The notes beneath the pieces were generated by a model. It had not been told where the DNA came from, did no database searches, and worked only from the letters and a program-made list of their open reading frames with translations. The position numbers and the translations under genes are program-made. Shown here in pieces: positions 17,896 through 27,424 of a stretch of 33,863 nt of DNA. Where the stretch lies: positions 1 through 33,863 of the forward strand of contig SCUZ01000042.1 of the NCBI GenBank assembly GCA_004322535.1, in the 5' to 3' direction. The DNA comes from Rugosibacter sp. GTDB lineage: Bacteria > Pseudomonadota > Gammaproteobacteria > Burkholderiales > Rhodocyclaceae. The first letter of the stretch is position 1. Every line of letters begins with the position of its first letter.

Positions 17896-20799
17896 ATGGC
17901 TTTGATGACTGTTTCTGAATTTGCAACCGAGCTGAAAATGCCGGCTCCTGATCTACTGGATCAACTTGCCAAGGCCGGCGTTGAAAAACAAGCTCCTAGC
18001 GACATGATGTCGGAGCAGGATAAAACGCGCCTGTTGGACTATCTGCGTAAATCGCACGGAGAGTCTGCGTCCAAGTCAAAGATCACTTTGACGCGTAAGC
18101 AGACAACCGAGATAAAGTCATCGGACGCAACGGGTAGATCGCGCACCATACAAGTTGAAGTGCGTAAAAAGCGCGTGTTCGTCAAGCGAGATGCACCAGA
18201 AGTGGTGGCCAAGGCTGATGCGGCGATGACCAAAAGCCTGGCGACTGAGTTACCAAAAACGGAAAGGACTGCCAGTGAGCTATCTTTGGAGCACAAGATA
18301 GAGGCTCAGGTGGATGCTCAAGCTGAAGCGCAAATTTTGCCGGTAAACGATATTGCATCTGTAAAGGCCGCAGTCGTTGCAGTAGAGACAACCGCGGAGA
18401 AAAGCGTTGCGCCGGAGATGGAGAGTAAAAGTGAAGCCCCTCCGGTTTCTGCTAGCCAGGATACTGCCGCCACTGTGCAATTGCCTTCGATTGCACACGC
18501 TGAGCAAAGTGAGTCGCCTGAGAAAATCGAGCCAGTTGCAACGCCGGAAGTAAAGGTTGCCGTTGTCCGGTCTACTGCAAAACCAAGAGCAAAATCAGTT
18601 ATAGATTCCGCTGAGCGTGCGCTACGAGATTCAGAGGCAAAACGTCAGGCGCAGCTAGCAGCAATTCAAGCTGCTGAGTTTGAGGCAAGAAATGCGCGTG
18701 AAACGAGAATTCGCGCCGAGGCTGAGGCGCGTGTTGTACAGCAGCAAGCTGCTGTTGCGGCGACTGTCGCAGCGGCGGCACCAAAAGTCGTAGCAAAGGC
18801 GGTAACTCCGACAGCAGGTGTATCGGGTACGATACACAAACCTGCAGGCAAGGAGGCCGAAACAAAGGCCAAACCTGCCAAGAAAGCTGTCTGGAAAGAT
18901 GATGCGACCAAGCGTCGGACGATCAAAACACGAGGGGATATTGGCCCCTCTGGTTGGCGCGGTGCCAAAGGTGGTGGGCGTCAGGGTGGCGGACATCGTG
19001 GGCATAGTGAAAATAGTGCCCCGCAGCAGGTGGTTGAAGCCATTGTCCACGATGTGCAGGTGCCAGAAACTATTTCGGTTGCTGATCTTTCGCACAAGAT
19101 GACGGTTAAAGCATCTGAAGTCATCAAAGTGATGATGAAGATGGGTTCGATGGTGACGATCAACCAGGTATTAGACCAAGAAACCGCGATGATTGTGGTC
19201 GAGGAAATGGGTCACCGCGCATTCGCTGCCAAGTTAGATGATCCGGAGACTTTCCTGGATGATCAGGTGGAGCACAAGGTGTTTGAGCAATTGCCGCGTG
19301 CACCGGTTGTTACCGTCATGGGCCACGTTGATCATGGTAAAACATCCTTGCTTGACTATATTCGCAAGAGCCGTGTCGCACATGGTGAAGCCGGTGGAAT
19401 CACGCAACACATCGGTGCTTATCACGTAGAAACACCGCGTGGCATGATTACATTTCTTGATACACCGGGACACGAAGCGTTTTCGTCGATGCGTGCACGT
19501 GGTGCAAAAGCCACCGATATCGTTATTTTGGTTGTTGCGGCGGATGATGGTGTTATGCCGCAAACCAAAGAAGCGATTCATCATGCTAAAGCGGCAGGTG
19601 TCCCGCTGGTTGTCGCCATTACTAAAATTGACAAGCCCGACGGCAATCCTGAGCGGGTCAAGCAGGAGCTGGTAGCTGAAGGCGTTGTACCTGAAGAATA
19701 TGGTGGCGACTCCCCATTCATCGGTGTATCCGCTAAATCAGGCGCGGGTGTGGATGAGTTGCTTGAGCAATTGCTTTTACAGGCCGAAGTTCTTGAGCTG
19801 AAGGCGCCTGTTGATGCCCCGGCGAAAGGTATAGTAATTGAAGCGCGCCTGGATAAAGGCAAGGGCTCGGTCGCTACGCTGTTGGTACAGTCAGGAACTC
19901 TGCGGCGGGGAGATTCTCTTCTGCTCGGTTCGGTTTTTGGCCGCGTGCGTGCCATGCTGGATGAGAATGGAAAATCCATTGAAGCAGCAGGTCCATCCAT
20001 TCCAGTTGAAATTCAAGGATTGACCGATGTTCCCGCTGCGGGCGATATCGGTATGGTGCTTGCCGATGAACGCAAGGCGCGCGAAATTGCTCTGTTCCGG
20101 CAAGGCAAGTTTCGGGATGTTAAGTTGGCTAAGCAACAGGCGGCAAAACTTGAAAACATGTTTGAGCAACTGGCTGAGGGAGAAATAAAAACCTTGCCAT
20201 TAATTGTTAAAGCCGATGTTCAGGGGTCCCAAGAGGCGCTAGTTCAGTCACTCAACAAGCTATCCACGAGTGAAGTTAAAATATCCATTATTCATGCTGG
20301 CGTGGGGAGCATTAGTGAATCTGATGTTAATCTCGCATCTGCATCCAAAGCGGTCATTATTGGCTTTAATACAAAAGCAGATGCGGGCGCACGCAAGGCG
20401 GCTGAAAGCTTTGGCGTAGATATTCGTTTTTACAGCATCATTTATGCCGTAGTGGACGAGGTGAAGGCTGCTCTGTCGGGAATGCTGGCACCCGAGAAAA
20501 AAGAAGTGGTGCTGGGTATGGTCGAGATTCGTCAAGTATTCCGTATTTCCAGAGTGGGGGCGGTGGCCGGCTGCATGGTGTTGTCGGGTATTGTCAAACG
20601 CAATGCCTCAGTACGCGTGTTACGCAATAATGTTGTAGTGCATACCGGCGAACTGGATTCATTGAAGCGCTTCAAGGACGATGTAAAGGAAGTCAGAGAA
20701 GGGTTCGAATGCGGCTTGAGTCTCAAGAATTTTAATGATATCAACGAAGGCGATCAACTTGAAGTTTTTGAAACGCAGGAAATTGCGCGTTCGCTTTAA
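17896..20799 (+). CDS. infB: translation initiation factor IF-2
   Basis: This GTPase brings initiator tRNA to the 30S subunit. It has 967 residues. The IF2-N motif is [22 protein letters not shown] long low-complexity Ala/Glu/Lys-rich linker follows, then a second IF2-N block ([21 protein letters not shown]). The G domain has GHVDHGKT (476-483), DTPGHE (from 522) and a G4 motif that reads TKID (576-579) in place of the usual NKID. Domains II-IV follow. ATG 17896 with GAGGG upstream is preferred; an upstream frame to 17845 would overlap nusA. rbfA begins 6 bp after the stop. Confidence 0.96.
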   Translation: MALMTVSEFATELKMPAPDLLDQLAKAGVEKQAPSDMMSEQDKTRLLDYLRKSHGESASKSKITLTRKQTTEIKSSDATGRSRTIQVEVRKKRVFVKRDAPEVVAKADAAMTKSLATELPKTERTASELSLEHKIEAQVDAQAEAQILPVNDIASVKAAVVAVETTAEKSVAPEMESKSEAPPVSASQDTAATVQLPSIAHAEQSESPEKIEPVATPEVKVAVVRSTAKPRAKSVIDSAERALRDSEAKRQAQLAAIQAAEFEARNARETRIRAEAEARVVQQQAAVAATVAAAAPKVVAKAVTPTAGVSGTIHKPAGKEAETKAKPAKKAVWKDDATKRRTIKTRGDIGPSGWRGAKGGGRQGGGHRGHSENSAPQQVVEAIVHDVQVPETISVADLSHKMTVKASEVIKVMMKMGSMVTINQVLDQETAMIVVEEMGHRAFAAKLDDPETFLDDQVEHKVFEQLPRAPVVTVMGHVDHGKTSLLDYIRKSRVAHGEAGGITQHIGAYHVETPRGMITFLDTPGHEAFSSMRARGAKATDIVILVVAADDGVMPQTKEAIHHAKAAGVPLVVAITKIDKPDGNPERVKQELVAEGVVPEEYGGDSPFIGVSAKSGAGVDELLEQLLLQAEVLELKAPVDAPAKGIVIEARLDKGKGSVATLLVQSGTLRRGDSLLLGSVFGRVRAMLDENGKSIEAAGPSIPVEIQGLTDVPAAGDIGMVLADERKAREIALFRQGKFRDVKLAKQQAAKLENMFEQLAEGEIKTLPLIVKADVQGSQEALVQSLNKLSTSEVKISIIHAGVGSISESDVNLASASKAVIIGFNTKADAGARKAAESFGVDIRFYSIIYAVVDEVKAALSGMLAPEKKEVVLGMVEIRQVFRISRVGAVAGCMVLSGIVKRNASVRVLRNNVVVHTGELDSLKRFKDDVKEVREGFECGLSLKNFNDINEGDQLEVFETQEIARSL

Positions 20800-20805
20800 T
20801 CGGTA

Positions 20806-21195
20806 ATGGCAATACAGCGTGGTTTTGCGAGATCTGACCGTGTAGCAGAACAGCTTCGCCGCGAGCTGGCTGATCTGTTACGGTTTCATCTCAAAGACCC
20901 GCGTATTGCTTCACTGCTGGCACTAGTGACAGTGACCGATGTTGAGGTGACCGTCGATTACGCACATGCCAAGGTTTTTTATACATCTTTAGCCGGTGCG
21001 GAGTCAAAAGATGTTCTTGCCGAAGGCTTGAAACGGTCGGCTGGATTTTTGCGGCGCGAGTTGGGCCGCCGGTTACGCATACATCAAATTCCCGAGTTGC
21101 ATTTTGTCTATGATGCCTCGGTCGAGCGAGGTACCTACTTGTCAGGCTTGATTGATGAGGCAGTTAAATCGGATAAAAAGCTGGATAACAATTGA
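20806..21195 (+). CDS. rbfA: 30S ribosome-binding factor RbfA
   Basis: This 129-residue KH-fold protein helps mature the 16S rRNA 5' end. Typical sequences are RSDRVAEQLRRELADLLRFHLKDPR at the start and the central VTDVEVTVDYAHAKVFYTSL; the C-terminal LRIHQIPELHFVYDASVERG is diagnostic. The truB start codon overlaps its stop codon. Confidence 0.95.
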   Translation: MAIQRGFARSDRVAEQLRRELADLLRFHLKDPRIASLLALVTVTDVEVTVDYAHAKVFYTSLAGAESKDVLAEGLKRSAGFLRRELGRRLRIHQIPELHFVYDASVERGTYLSGLIDEAVKSDKKLDNN

Positions 21196-22100
21196 ACGCA
21201 CCGCGACGTCCTCCGCGCCGCCGTCTGGATGGTGTCTTGCTACTAGATAAGTCTTTAGGCGTCTCTTCTAACTACGCACTACAAGCTGCACGGCGTCTTT
21301 ATAACGCCGATAAAGCCGGACATACGGGCACGCTTGATCCATTGGCCACTGGCTTGTTACCTCTTTGTTTTGGTGAAGCAACAAAATTTTCCAGCGCTTT
21401 GCTGGATGCGGATAAACGCTATGTTGCTACCGTTCAGTTAGGAGTCACCACCGATACGGCGGATGCCGAAGGGGCTGTTTTAATGCGGTGTCCGGTTACA
21501 ACCAACCTTGCAGATCTGGAGCAGGTGCTCACCCGGTTTCAGGGTGATATCGAACAAGTTCCTCCCATGCACTCAGCATTAAAACGTGATGGTAAGCCCT
21601 TGTATGCGTATGCTCGTGAAGGTATTGTGCTGGAGCGAGCGCCTAGGCATGTGCATATTTATCGGATTCAATTACTTGAATGGAAAACTGAGCGCTTTGT
21701 GTTTGAGGTCAGTTGCAGCAAGGGTACTTACGTGCGAACCCTGGCTGCGGATATTGGTGAGGCGCTAGGCTGTGGTGGTCATTTAGCTGCACTACGGCGA
21801 ACGGGTATAGGCGCATTGGATGTCACACAGGCGCATGCGATCACTACGCTTGAGTTCCTCGATAACCAAGCCCGCGATACCTTGCTTCTCCCTCTGGACA
21901 TATTGTTACAGGGGCTTGCCATCGCACGGCTGGACGCCGAAAATGCAGCAAAAATAAGGCAGGGACAAGCAATACGCTGGATCGGCGAGGCGGGTGCTCG
22001 TACGCGGGTTTATGATGCAGATAACCATTTTATGGGCGTTTGTCAGATGACAATTGATGGCTGGCTACAGCCACAAAGACTCGTCTCTGTTGCAACATAA
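21192..22100 (+). CDS. truB: tRNA pseudouridine(55) synthase
   Basis: This enzyme makes pseudouridine 55 in the T loop of tRNAs. It has 302 residues. Catalytic Asp49 lies in HTGTLDPLATGLLPLCFGEATK. Other family marks are MHSALKRDGKPLYAYAREG and CSKGTYVRTLAADIGEALG, and a C-terminal PUA-like region ends the chain. The start is TTG 21192, overlapping the rbfA stop codon, so coupling is likely. It is probably the last gene of the rimP operon, as rpsO has its own promoter. Confidence 0.95.
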   Translation: MNAPRRPPRRRLDGVLLLDKSLGVSSNYALQAARRLYNADKAGHTGTLDPLATGLLPLCFGEATKFSSALLDADKRYVATVQLGVTTDTADAEGAVLMRCPVTTNLADLEQVLTRFQGDIEQVPPMHSALKRDGKPLYAYAREGIVLERAPRHVHIYRIQLLEWKTERFVFEVSCSKGTYVRTLAADIGEALGCGGHLAALRRTGIGALDVTQAHAITTLEFLDNQARDTLLLPLDILLQGLAIARLDAENAAKIRQGQAIRWIGEAGARTRVYDADNHFMGVCQMTIDGWLQPQRLVSVAT

Positions 22101-22119
22101 TGAATATCACACAGACAGC

Positions 22120-22149
22120 TTGATAAAGAGTTGCTTGAAACGTTATAAT
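22120..22149 (+). promoter_or_regulatory. rpsO promoter
   Basis: TTGATA (22120-22125) and a consensus TATAAT (22144-22149) are separated by 18 bp, about 40 bp before the rpsO start codon. Transcription would start near 22156. A GGAAAC ribosome site precedes the ATG. Confidence 0.7.
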
Positions 22150-22189
22150 AACCGACTCTTTAAGGGTCAGAACAAGCAAGGAAACTACC

Positions 22190-22459
22190 ATGGCAATTTC
22201 CACGACAGATAAGGCAAGTATCGTAACTAACTACCAGCGTGCGCAAGGCGATACGGGTTCCCCGGAAGTTCAGGTCGCACTGCTCACAGCACGGATCAAT
22301 GATTTGACAGGCCACTTTAAAGAACACACGAAAGACCATCACTCGCGTCGTGGGCTGTTGAAAATGGTTAGTCAGCGCCGCAAGATGCTTGATTACTTCA
22401 AGCGCAAGAATGCAGAAGGTTATCGTGAGCTGATTGAGCGCCTTGGTCTGCGCAAATAA
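22190..22459 (+). CDS. rpsO: 30S ribosomal protein S15
   Basis: This is the complete 89-residue S15, which binds the central domain of 16S rRNA and bridges to 23S rRNA. Typical elements are [16 protein letters not shown] and [20 protein letters not shown], and the protein ends with IERLGLRK. pnp follows at 128 bp, the usual arrangement. Confidence 0.97.
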   Translation: MAISTTDKASIVTNYQRAQGDTGSPEVQVALLTARINDLTGHFKEHTKDHHSRRGLLKMVSQRRKMLDYFKRKNAEGYRELIERLGLRK

Positions 22460-22491
22460 ATCACGGCGCTGTTTTTTGGTTTTTAAATTGA

Positions 22492-22505
22492 GCGACCTGT
22501 GTCGC
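22492..22505 (+). promoter_or_regulatory. small hairpin in the rpsO-pnp gap
   Basis: GCGAC and GTCGC pair around CTGT. In E. coli the rpsO-pnp interval carries RNase III-processed stems used by PNPase for autoregulation; this weak stem could take part in such a structure, but that is inference. Confidence 0.3.
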
Positions 22506-22531
22506 CTGCTCATCGAACGATGATGAATCTT

Positions 22532-22570
22532 GCCGGTTCAGCCCTGAGTGCTGGGCCGGCTTTTATTTTT
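22532..22570 (+). terminator. rpsO terminator / pnp leader hairpin
   Basis: GCCGGTTCAGC (22532-22542) pairs with GCTGGGCCGGC (22550-22560), using two G-U pairs, around a 7-nt loop, and TTTTATTTTT follows. It ends only 16 bp before the pnp GTG, so pnp must be expressed by read-through or from a promoter within the gap. Confidence 0.75.
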
Positions 22571-22586
22571 ACTGAAAGGGATATTT

Positions 22587-24731
22587 GTGTTTAGTCCAGT
22601 CAAAAAGAGTTTTGCTTACGGCGACCATACGGTCACCCTAGAAACAGGCGAAATTGCTCGCCAAGCAGGGGGCGCTGTATTGGTCACCATGGAAGACACG
22701 GTTGTTTTGGTTACCGTCGTTGGTGCACGCTCAGCCAAGCCAGGTCAGGACTTTTTCCCGCTGACCGTGGATTATCAAGAAAAAACCTACGCTGCGGGCC
22801 GTATCCCAGGCGGGTTTTTCAAGCGTGAAGGACGCCCGTCAGAGAAAGAAACTTTAACCTGCCGATTAATTGATCGCCCACTGCGCCCTTTATTTCCGGA
22901 AGGTTTTTACAACGAAGTGCAGATCGTTTGCACTGTCATGTCATGCAACCCGGAAATTGATCCGGATATTCCTGCGTTGCTTGGCGCCTCTGCTGCATTG
23001 GCTATTTCCGGTATCCCGTTCAATGGTCCGATTGGCGCTGCACGCGTGGGTTATATCAATGGCAACTATGTTCTGTGCCCAACTAAAACCCAACTGCTTG
23101 AAAGCACGCAGCTCGACCTCGTGGTTGCTGGAACACAAGCTGCTGTCTTGATGGTGGAGTCGGAAGCCAAACAGCTGACAGAAGAAGTCATGTTGGGCGC
23201 TGTTGTATTTGGCCACGAACAAATGCAAGTGGCAATTAATGCCATTAACGAGATGGTCGAACTCGCTGGCAAGCCCGAGTGGGATTGGCAGCCAGCCCCG
23301 CGTAATGAGCCACTGATTGCTCGTGTGGGTGAGTTGGCAGAAAACGAATTACGTGAGGCATATCGGATTACCAGCAAGCAAGCGCGTACCGAAAAAACGC
23401 GTGAGATTACCAAGAAAACCATCGCAGCCTTAACGGAGGGCGTTGAAAATTCTCCTGAACTCAATGCAGTGAACAATTGCCTGTTTGATCTGGAAGCCAA
23501 GATTGTTCGCAATCAGATACTCAGTGGCGAGCCACGCATTGACGGGCGTGATACACGCACCGTGCGCCCTATTGCGATTCGTAACGGGGTCTTGCCGCGT
23601 ACGCATGGTTCTACTTTATTTACACGGGGTGAAACCCAGGCGTTGGTTGTTGCAACTCTGGGAACTGGCCGTGATGAACAAATCATTGATGCGCTGCAAG
23701 GTGAGTATCGTGACCGCTTCATGCTTCACTACAACATGCCACCTTATGCAACTGGTGAAACCGGACGTGTGGGTACGCCAAAGCGTCGTGAAATTGGTCA
23801 TGGCCGTTTGGCTAAACGCGCTTTGATTGCTGTTTTACCTTCGGCAGAAGAGTTTGGTTACTCAATGCGGGTTGTGTCGGAAATTACCGAATCTAATGGC
23901 TCATCTTCCATGGCGTCTGTTTGTGGTGGCTCGCTTGCGTTGATGGATGCCGGTGTGCCGCTCAAGGCCCCCGTAGCCGGTATCGCGATGGGCCTGATCA
24001 AAGAGGGTAACCGCTTTGCCGTACTGACCGACATCCTGGGAGATGAAGATCATCTTGGCGATATGGATTTCAAGGTGGCAGGTACTGAAGCCGGCATCAC
24101 TGCCCTGCAAATGGACATCAAGATTCAGGGTATCACCAAAGAAATCATGCAAGTTGCTTTGGCACAGGCCAAAGAAGCACGTTTGCATATTCTTGGCTTG
24201 ATGAATGGCTCAATGTCTGCCCCCCGCGAAGAAGTATCCAGCTTTGCGCCGCGAATGATCCACATGAAGATCAATCCCGAAAAAATCCGCGATGTGATTG
24301 GTAAAGGCGGTGCGGTAATTCGTGGGCTGACTGAAGAAACCGGTTGCGTCATTGATATCGCAGATGATGGTTCGATCACCATTTCTTCAGTTAATGCAGA
24401 TGCGGCTCAAATCGCCAAGAAGCGTATTGAGGATATTACGGCTGAAGTGGAAGTGGGCCGCATTTACGAGGGTACGGTGCTCCGCCTGCTTGATTTCGGT
24501 GCCATCGTTAGCCTATTGCCAGGTAAAGATGGTCTGTTGCATATTTCCCAGATTGCAAATGAGCGGGTGAATGCCGTTGCGGATTACCTCAAAGAAGGTC
24601 AGATTGTTAAAGTGAAAGTTATTGAAACAGATGATAAAGGTCGCGTGCGTTTATCGATGAAGGCTGTGGATGCAGAACCAGCGGCTGCGTCTGAGGTTGC
24701 TGGACAATTGACTCAACGATTGGCTGAATAG
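22587..24731 (+). CDS. pnp: polyribonucleotide nucleotidyltransferase
   Basis: PNPase is a 3'-5' phosphorolytic exoribonuclease of the degradosome. It has 714 residues in the standard layout: two RNase PH-like domains, with [17 protein letters not shown] in the first and [37 protein letters not shown] in the second given here as separate blocks, then KH (from about 565, [12 protein letters not shown]) and S1 (from about 620, [17 protein letters not shown]). GTG 22587 is chosen because it gives the usual [11 protein letters not shown] opening and has GAAAGGG six bases upstream. The longer frame to 22548 would start inside the terminator. Confidence 0.96.
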   Translation: MFSPVKKSFAYGDHTVTLETGEIARQAGGAVLVTMEDTVVLVTVVGARSAKPGQDFFPLTVDYQEKTYAAGRIPGGFFKREGRPSEKETLTCRLIDRPLRPLFPEGFYNEVQIVCTVMSCNPEIDPDIPALLGASAALAISGIPFNGPIGAARVGYINGNYVLCPTKTQLLESTQLDLVVAGTQAAVLMVESEAKQLTEEVMLGAVVFGHEQMQVAINAINEMVELAGKPEWDWQPAPRNEPLIARVGELAENELREAYRITSKQARTEKTREITKKTIAALTEGVENSPELNAVNNCLFDLEAKIVRNQILSGEPRIDGRDTRTVRPIAIRNGVLPRTHGSTLFTRGETQALVVATLGTGRDEQIIDALQGEYRDRFMLHYNMPPYATGETGRVGTPKRREIGHGRLAKRALIAVLPSAEEFGYSMRVVSEITESNGSSSMASVCGGSLALMDAGVPLKAPVAGIAMGLIKEGNRFAVLTDILGDEDHLGDMDFKVAGTEAGITALQMDIKIQGITKEIMQVALAQAKEARLHILGLMNGSMSAPREEVSSFAPRMIHMKINPEKIRDVIGKGGAVIRGLTEETGCVIDIADDGSITISSVNADAAQIAKKRIEDITAEVEVGRIYEGTVLRLLDFGAIVSLLPGKDGLLHISQIANERVNAVADYLKEGQIVKVKVIETDDKGRVRLSMKAVDAEPAAASEVAGQLTQRLAE

Positions 24732-24748
24732 TCGAATAGTCAGATATG

Positions 24749-24790
24749 ACCCAATAAAAAAGGACGCCCGGGCGTCCTTTTTTATTGGGT
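24749..24790. terminator. 42-bp perfect palindrome, bidirectional terminator of pnp and dksA
   Basis: The 21-bp arms 24749-24769 and 24770-24790 are exact reverse complements (ACCCAATAAAAAAGGACG... and its mirror) with no spacer. Each strand ends with a T6 run after the GC stem, so it can end transcription both from pnp (18 bp upstream) and from the convergent dksA (46 bp away). Confidence 0.92.
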
Positions 24791-24836
24791 AAATTCCAGT
24801 GAAACGATGGAGTGTCGACGTAAAAACGACGCGAAG

Positions 24837-25265
24837 TTATTTGCCGATCTGCTTTTCTCGATGTTCTTCCAGCGTTTTACAGTCGATGCATAGTGTTGCA
24901 GTCGGGCGGGCTTCAAGGCGTTTTAGACCGATCTCGACACCGCATGAACTGCAGTAGCCATAATCTTCGCTTTCGATGAGTGCGATGGACTCGTCAATTT
25001 TCTTGATCAACTTGCGTTCGCGATCACGGTTGCGGAGCTCAAGCGCAATGTCAGATTCCTGGCTGGCACGGTCATTGGGGTCAGCAAACACGGTTGCCTC
25101 ATCCTGCATGGTATGCACTGTGCGTTCAATATCATCACGCAGATCTTCCTTGACTGCAGAAAGAATCGCGCGGAAATGAGCCAGCTGTTTTGCGCTCATA
25201 TATTGCTCGCCCTTTTTCGGGACGTATGCAGGAAACTGTTTCTTATGTAGCAGATCGTCAGCCAT
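24837..25265 (-). CDS. dksA: RNA polymerase-binding transcription factor DksA
   Basis: This cofactor of ppGpp enters the RNAP secondary channel and resets promoter use in the stringent response. It has 142 residues. The coiled-coil tip carries the functional DxxDxA motif (D62, D65, A67), and the C4 zinc finger is complete (C105, C108, C126, C129), so this is a zinc-dependent Dks[14 protein letters not shown] and [15 protein letters not shown] are typical. The ATG at 25265 keeps the N-terminal segment found in homologues; an internal ATG at 25199 has a better ribosome site. Confidence 0.95.
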   Translation of the reverse strand: MADDLLHKKQFPAYVPKKGEQYMSAKQLAHFRAILSAVKEDLRDDIERTVHTMQDEATVFADPNDRASQESDIALELRNRDRERKLIKKIDESIALIESEDYGYCSSCGVEIGLKRLEARPTATLCIDCKTLEEHREKQIGK

Positions 25266-25297
25266 TGCGTTATTTAACTAAAAACAAAGAGGGGTGC

Positions 25298-25326
25298 TTT
25301 ATATACGAAACCCATCGCTATCGCAA
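25298..25326 (-). promoter_or_regulatory. probable dksA promoter
   Basis: On the minus strand TTGCGA (25326-25321) and TATAAA (25303-25298) are 17 bp apart, with the start codon about 33 bp further on. Confidence 0.5.
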
Positions 25327-25370
25327 GTCAAATCTTTATCACAAGAGAAACCAGAAAGGGCATAACTGCA

Positions 25371-25400
25371 TTGACCGACAAACCCTAGGTTGAGTAGAAT
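25371..25400 (+). promoter_or_regulatory. promoter of tRNA-Pro
   Basis: TTGACC (25371-25376) and TAGAAT (25395-25400) are 18 bp apart, placing the transcription start about 5 nt before the tRNA. Confidence 0.7.
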
Positions 25401-25411
25401 GCTCCCTTGTT

Positions 25412-25488
25412 CGGGGTGTAGCGCAGCCCGGTAGCGCGCTTGCTTTGGGAGCAAGATGTCGTAGGTTCGAATCCTATCACCCCGACCA
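25412..25488 (+). tRNA. tRNA-Pro (UGG)
   Basis: The gene is 77 nt with encoded CCA. The acceptor stem CGGGGTG/CACCCCG is perfect. The anticodon stem CTTGC/GCAAG encloses TTTGGGA, with anticodon TGG at 25446-25448. The T loop is GGTTCGAATCC. Confidence 0.96.
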
Positions 25489-25567
25489 GTCTCTTTTGAA
25501 ATATGCCTGTGTCTTTTTTAGACTACATCCAGTCTTATCTAGAACTTCCCAGCATTTGTTGCCCTTT

Positions 25568-25644
25568 CCGCCCGTAGCTCATCTGGATAGAGCACCGGCC
25601 TTCTAAGCCGGGGGTAACAGGTTCGAGTCCTGTCGGGCGGACCA
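25568..25644 (+). tRNA. tRNA-Arg (UCU)
   Basis: The gene is 77 nt with encoded CCA. The acceptor stem CCGCCCG/CGGGCGG is perfect. The anticodon stem CCGGC/GCCGG encloses CTTCTAA, with anticodon TCT at 25602-25604. The T loop is GGTTCGAGTCC. Its 3' end abuts an integrase remnant, so it was probably a phage or island attachment site. Confidence 0.96.
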
Positions 25645-25645
25645 G

Positions 25646-25850
25646 CTATTCATTGATACGACTAGGTTTTATTTTTTTAGTCACGTTTTTTGTCACATCC
25701 AGCTTGGCCGCTTCGCGCTTGTCGTCCTCGGAATCAATCCACTTCGAGTAGGTTTTGAAAAACATTTGCGCGGTGCTATGACCTAGCTGTCGACTGACGA
25801 ATGAAGGCTTGGCGTTGGCCATTAACATCAGCGTGGCATAGGTGTAGCGG
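25646..25850 (-). pseudogene. C-terminal remnant of a phage-type tyrosine recombinase
   Basis: About 68 residues match the end of tyrosine integrases: PRYTYATLMLMANAKPSF, then VSRQLGHSTAQMFFKTYSKWI. This contains the LGH motif and, in KTY, the catalytic Tyr. The expected HxLRHTYA reads IEPRYTYA, so the first catalytic His is missing at the break. The rest of the gene is absent: the frame runs directly into the 3' end of the flavoprotein gene at 25855. The stop codon lies one base after the tRNA-Arg CCA, the usual position for an integrase that used that tRNA as its target. A non-functional relic. Confidence 0.85.
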
Positions 25851-25854
25851 GGTT

Positions 25855-27270
25855 CTATTCCAGTGCTTCGATATGCAGGCTTTCGCAGTGCGCCAAATCA
25901 AACCCTGTGGTTGTGGGCAGGTGTTTGGCCAAGCCACGAAGCGCCGTACGCAACCCTTCTTCCAGAACCGGGTGATAGAACGGCATGCGCAGTATTTCAT
26001 GGACAGTAAGCGCTTGGTCAATCGCTAATGCCAGAAGGTGAGCCATATGCTCGGCAGCGGGTGCGCACATTTCTGCGCCCAGCAGACGGCCTTCCTGTGC
26101 GCTGGCATACAGGCGTATTAGTCCGGTATTGCGTTGGCCCGCCATGGCGCGGCCTTGATGGCTGAAATCCACTTCACTGGTAATGCAGGTGGCAAGATCC
26201 AGCGCACTAAAGCGATCACCGATCATGGCGATGCCTGGTTCAGCGAAAACAATCGCCAGCGGCGTGCGGCGTGCATAGCAAGTCACTACGGGCTGCGTGG
26301 CATTGATGCCGGCGATATGGCCATCATCGGCAGCTTCGTGGAGTAAGGGCACCTCGGCATTCGCATCGCCTGCTAGAAACACTGGTAGATCGGCAATTTG
26401 CAGCGTTGTTCGATTGACTTCTGGCATGCCTTTGTCATCGAGTGCTACGCCTAGCGTTTCCAGTCCCAGGCCATCGATGTTAGGAAGGCGACCAAGTGCT
26501 ACCAATACCTGATCGACTTCAACATCTTGTTTTCCAGAACGCACCCGCACCCCGGTAGCTGTCGCGGTGAGTTCGGCATCCGTACCCAGATGCATGGCAA
26601 ATTCATGGCTGAGTGATTCTTGCGCGGCCGTATTCACCTGGGGATCGGTCAGGCCTGCAATCAGCGGGTTGCGGCTAAAGGCTGTGACATGGACGCCCAG
26701 ACGGGAAAGTGCCTGGGCAAGTTCCACACCTAGCGGCCCCAGCCCCACCACTGCCATGCGATTTGGCAGGTTGGCTTGCTCGAAGAGCGTATCGGTTGTC
26801 TGTATCCGATCCCCAAGTGCGCGCCAAGGCGCAGGCACCACAGGGCGTGAGCCAGTAGCAATGATAATGTGGCGAGCAATGATCTCTATGTCATTCACGT
26901 GCACTCGATTGGACCCCAGCAGGCGTGCGCGACCCGTTATGGCGCGCTTTCCCATGGATTCGGTGGCATTTAGCGTACTGGCGACAAAGGCATCGCGCAG
27001 CCGGCGTACCCGGCGCAACACGGCGCTGCGATCTACGGTGAGTTGATCTGCACCCCGAATGCCGAATTCTTCGAATGTGGCCCGATGATGAAACGCGTTT
27101 GCGGCCTCTATCAATAATTTGGAAGGCATACAGCCGACGCGTGCACACGTCGTGCCCCACGGGCCATCATTAATGATGATCACATTCTGTGTACGTTTTT
27201 TGACTTCACTCAACGCGGCTAAACCGGCACTCCCCGCGCCGATAATGGCGACATCCACGGATTCTGTCAT
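25855..27270 (-). CDS. dihydrolipoamide dehydrogenase-like flavoprotein disulfide reductase
   Basis: This is a class I pyridine-nucleotide disulfide oxidoreductase of 471 residues. FAD-binding IIGAGSAGLAA lies at 9-19, and the redox disulfide CARVGC is at C42 and C47. A second nucleotide site VVGLGPLGVELA is followed by strand end VTAFSR, where an acidic residue would favour NADH, so NADPH use is possible. ATIK-type ATGSRPVVP is present, and the C-terminal dimer domain has FYHPVLEEG with the catalytic-type His. ATG 27270 has GAGAGGAA upstream. No 2-oxoacid dehydrogenase E1 or E2 genes adjoin, so the partner disulfide is unknown. It ends where the integrase remnant begins. Confidence 0.85.
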   Translation of the reverse strand: MTESVDVAIIGAGSAGLAALSEVKKRTQNVIIINDGPWGTTCARVGCMPSKLLIEAANAFHHRATFEEFGIRGADQLTVDRSAVLRRVRRLRDAFVASTLNATESMGKRAITGRARLLGSNRVHVNDIEIIARHIIIATGSRPVVPAPWRALGDRIQTTDTLFEQANLPNRMAVVGLGPLGVELAQALSRLGVHVTAFSRNPLIAGLTDPQVNTAAQESLSHEFAMHLGTDAELTATATGVRVRSGKQDVEVDQVLVALGRLPNIDGLGLETLGVALDDKGMPEVNRTTLQIADLPVFLAGDANAEVPLLHEAADDGHIAGINATQPVVTCYARRTPLAIVFAEPGIAMIGDRFSALDLATCITSEVDFSHQGRAMAGQRNTGLIRLYASAQEGRLLGAEMCAPAAEHMAHLLALAIDQALTVHEILRMPFYHPVLEEGLRTALRGLAKHLPTTTGFDLAHCESLHIEALE

Positions 27271-27358
27271 GAGGATTCCTCTCGCTCTGTTAATGTGGTC
27301 TTTAAAATAGTGCCTGCGCATAGCCAAGATAATGCATGCAGAAAATTCATCTCCAGCT

Positions 27359-27398
27359 TACAATGAAGTACATGGGCAAAACGCTGTTTTGCCCATGT
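27359..27398 (+). promoter_or_regulatory. -10 box and 13-bp stem-loop ahead of the cobalamin adenosyltransferase gene
   Basis: TACAAT at 27359-27364 is followed at once by a perfect stem: ACATGGGCAAAAC (27370-27382) and its complement (27386-27398) around GCT. If the -10 box is used, the mRNA would begin with this stem. No T-run follows, so it is unlikely to be a terminator. It ends 26 bp before the start codon, which has no clear ribosome site. Confidence 0.5.
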
Positions 27399-27424
27399 GC
27401 CATCGACACTAAACAAAAAATCTT

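Noticed and set aside
22548-22586. Longer N terminus for pnp
   Set aside because: It begins inside the rpsO terminator stem and lacks a ribosome site.
27271-27424. Possible cobalamin riboswitch before the adenosyltransferase gene
   Set aside because: No B12 box and too little space; only a simple stem-loop is present.
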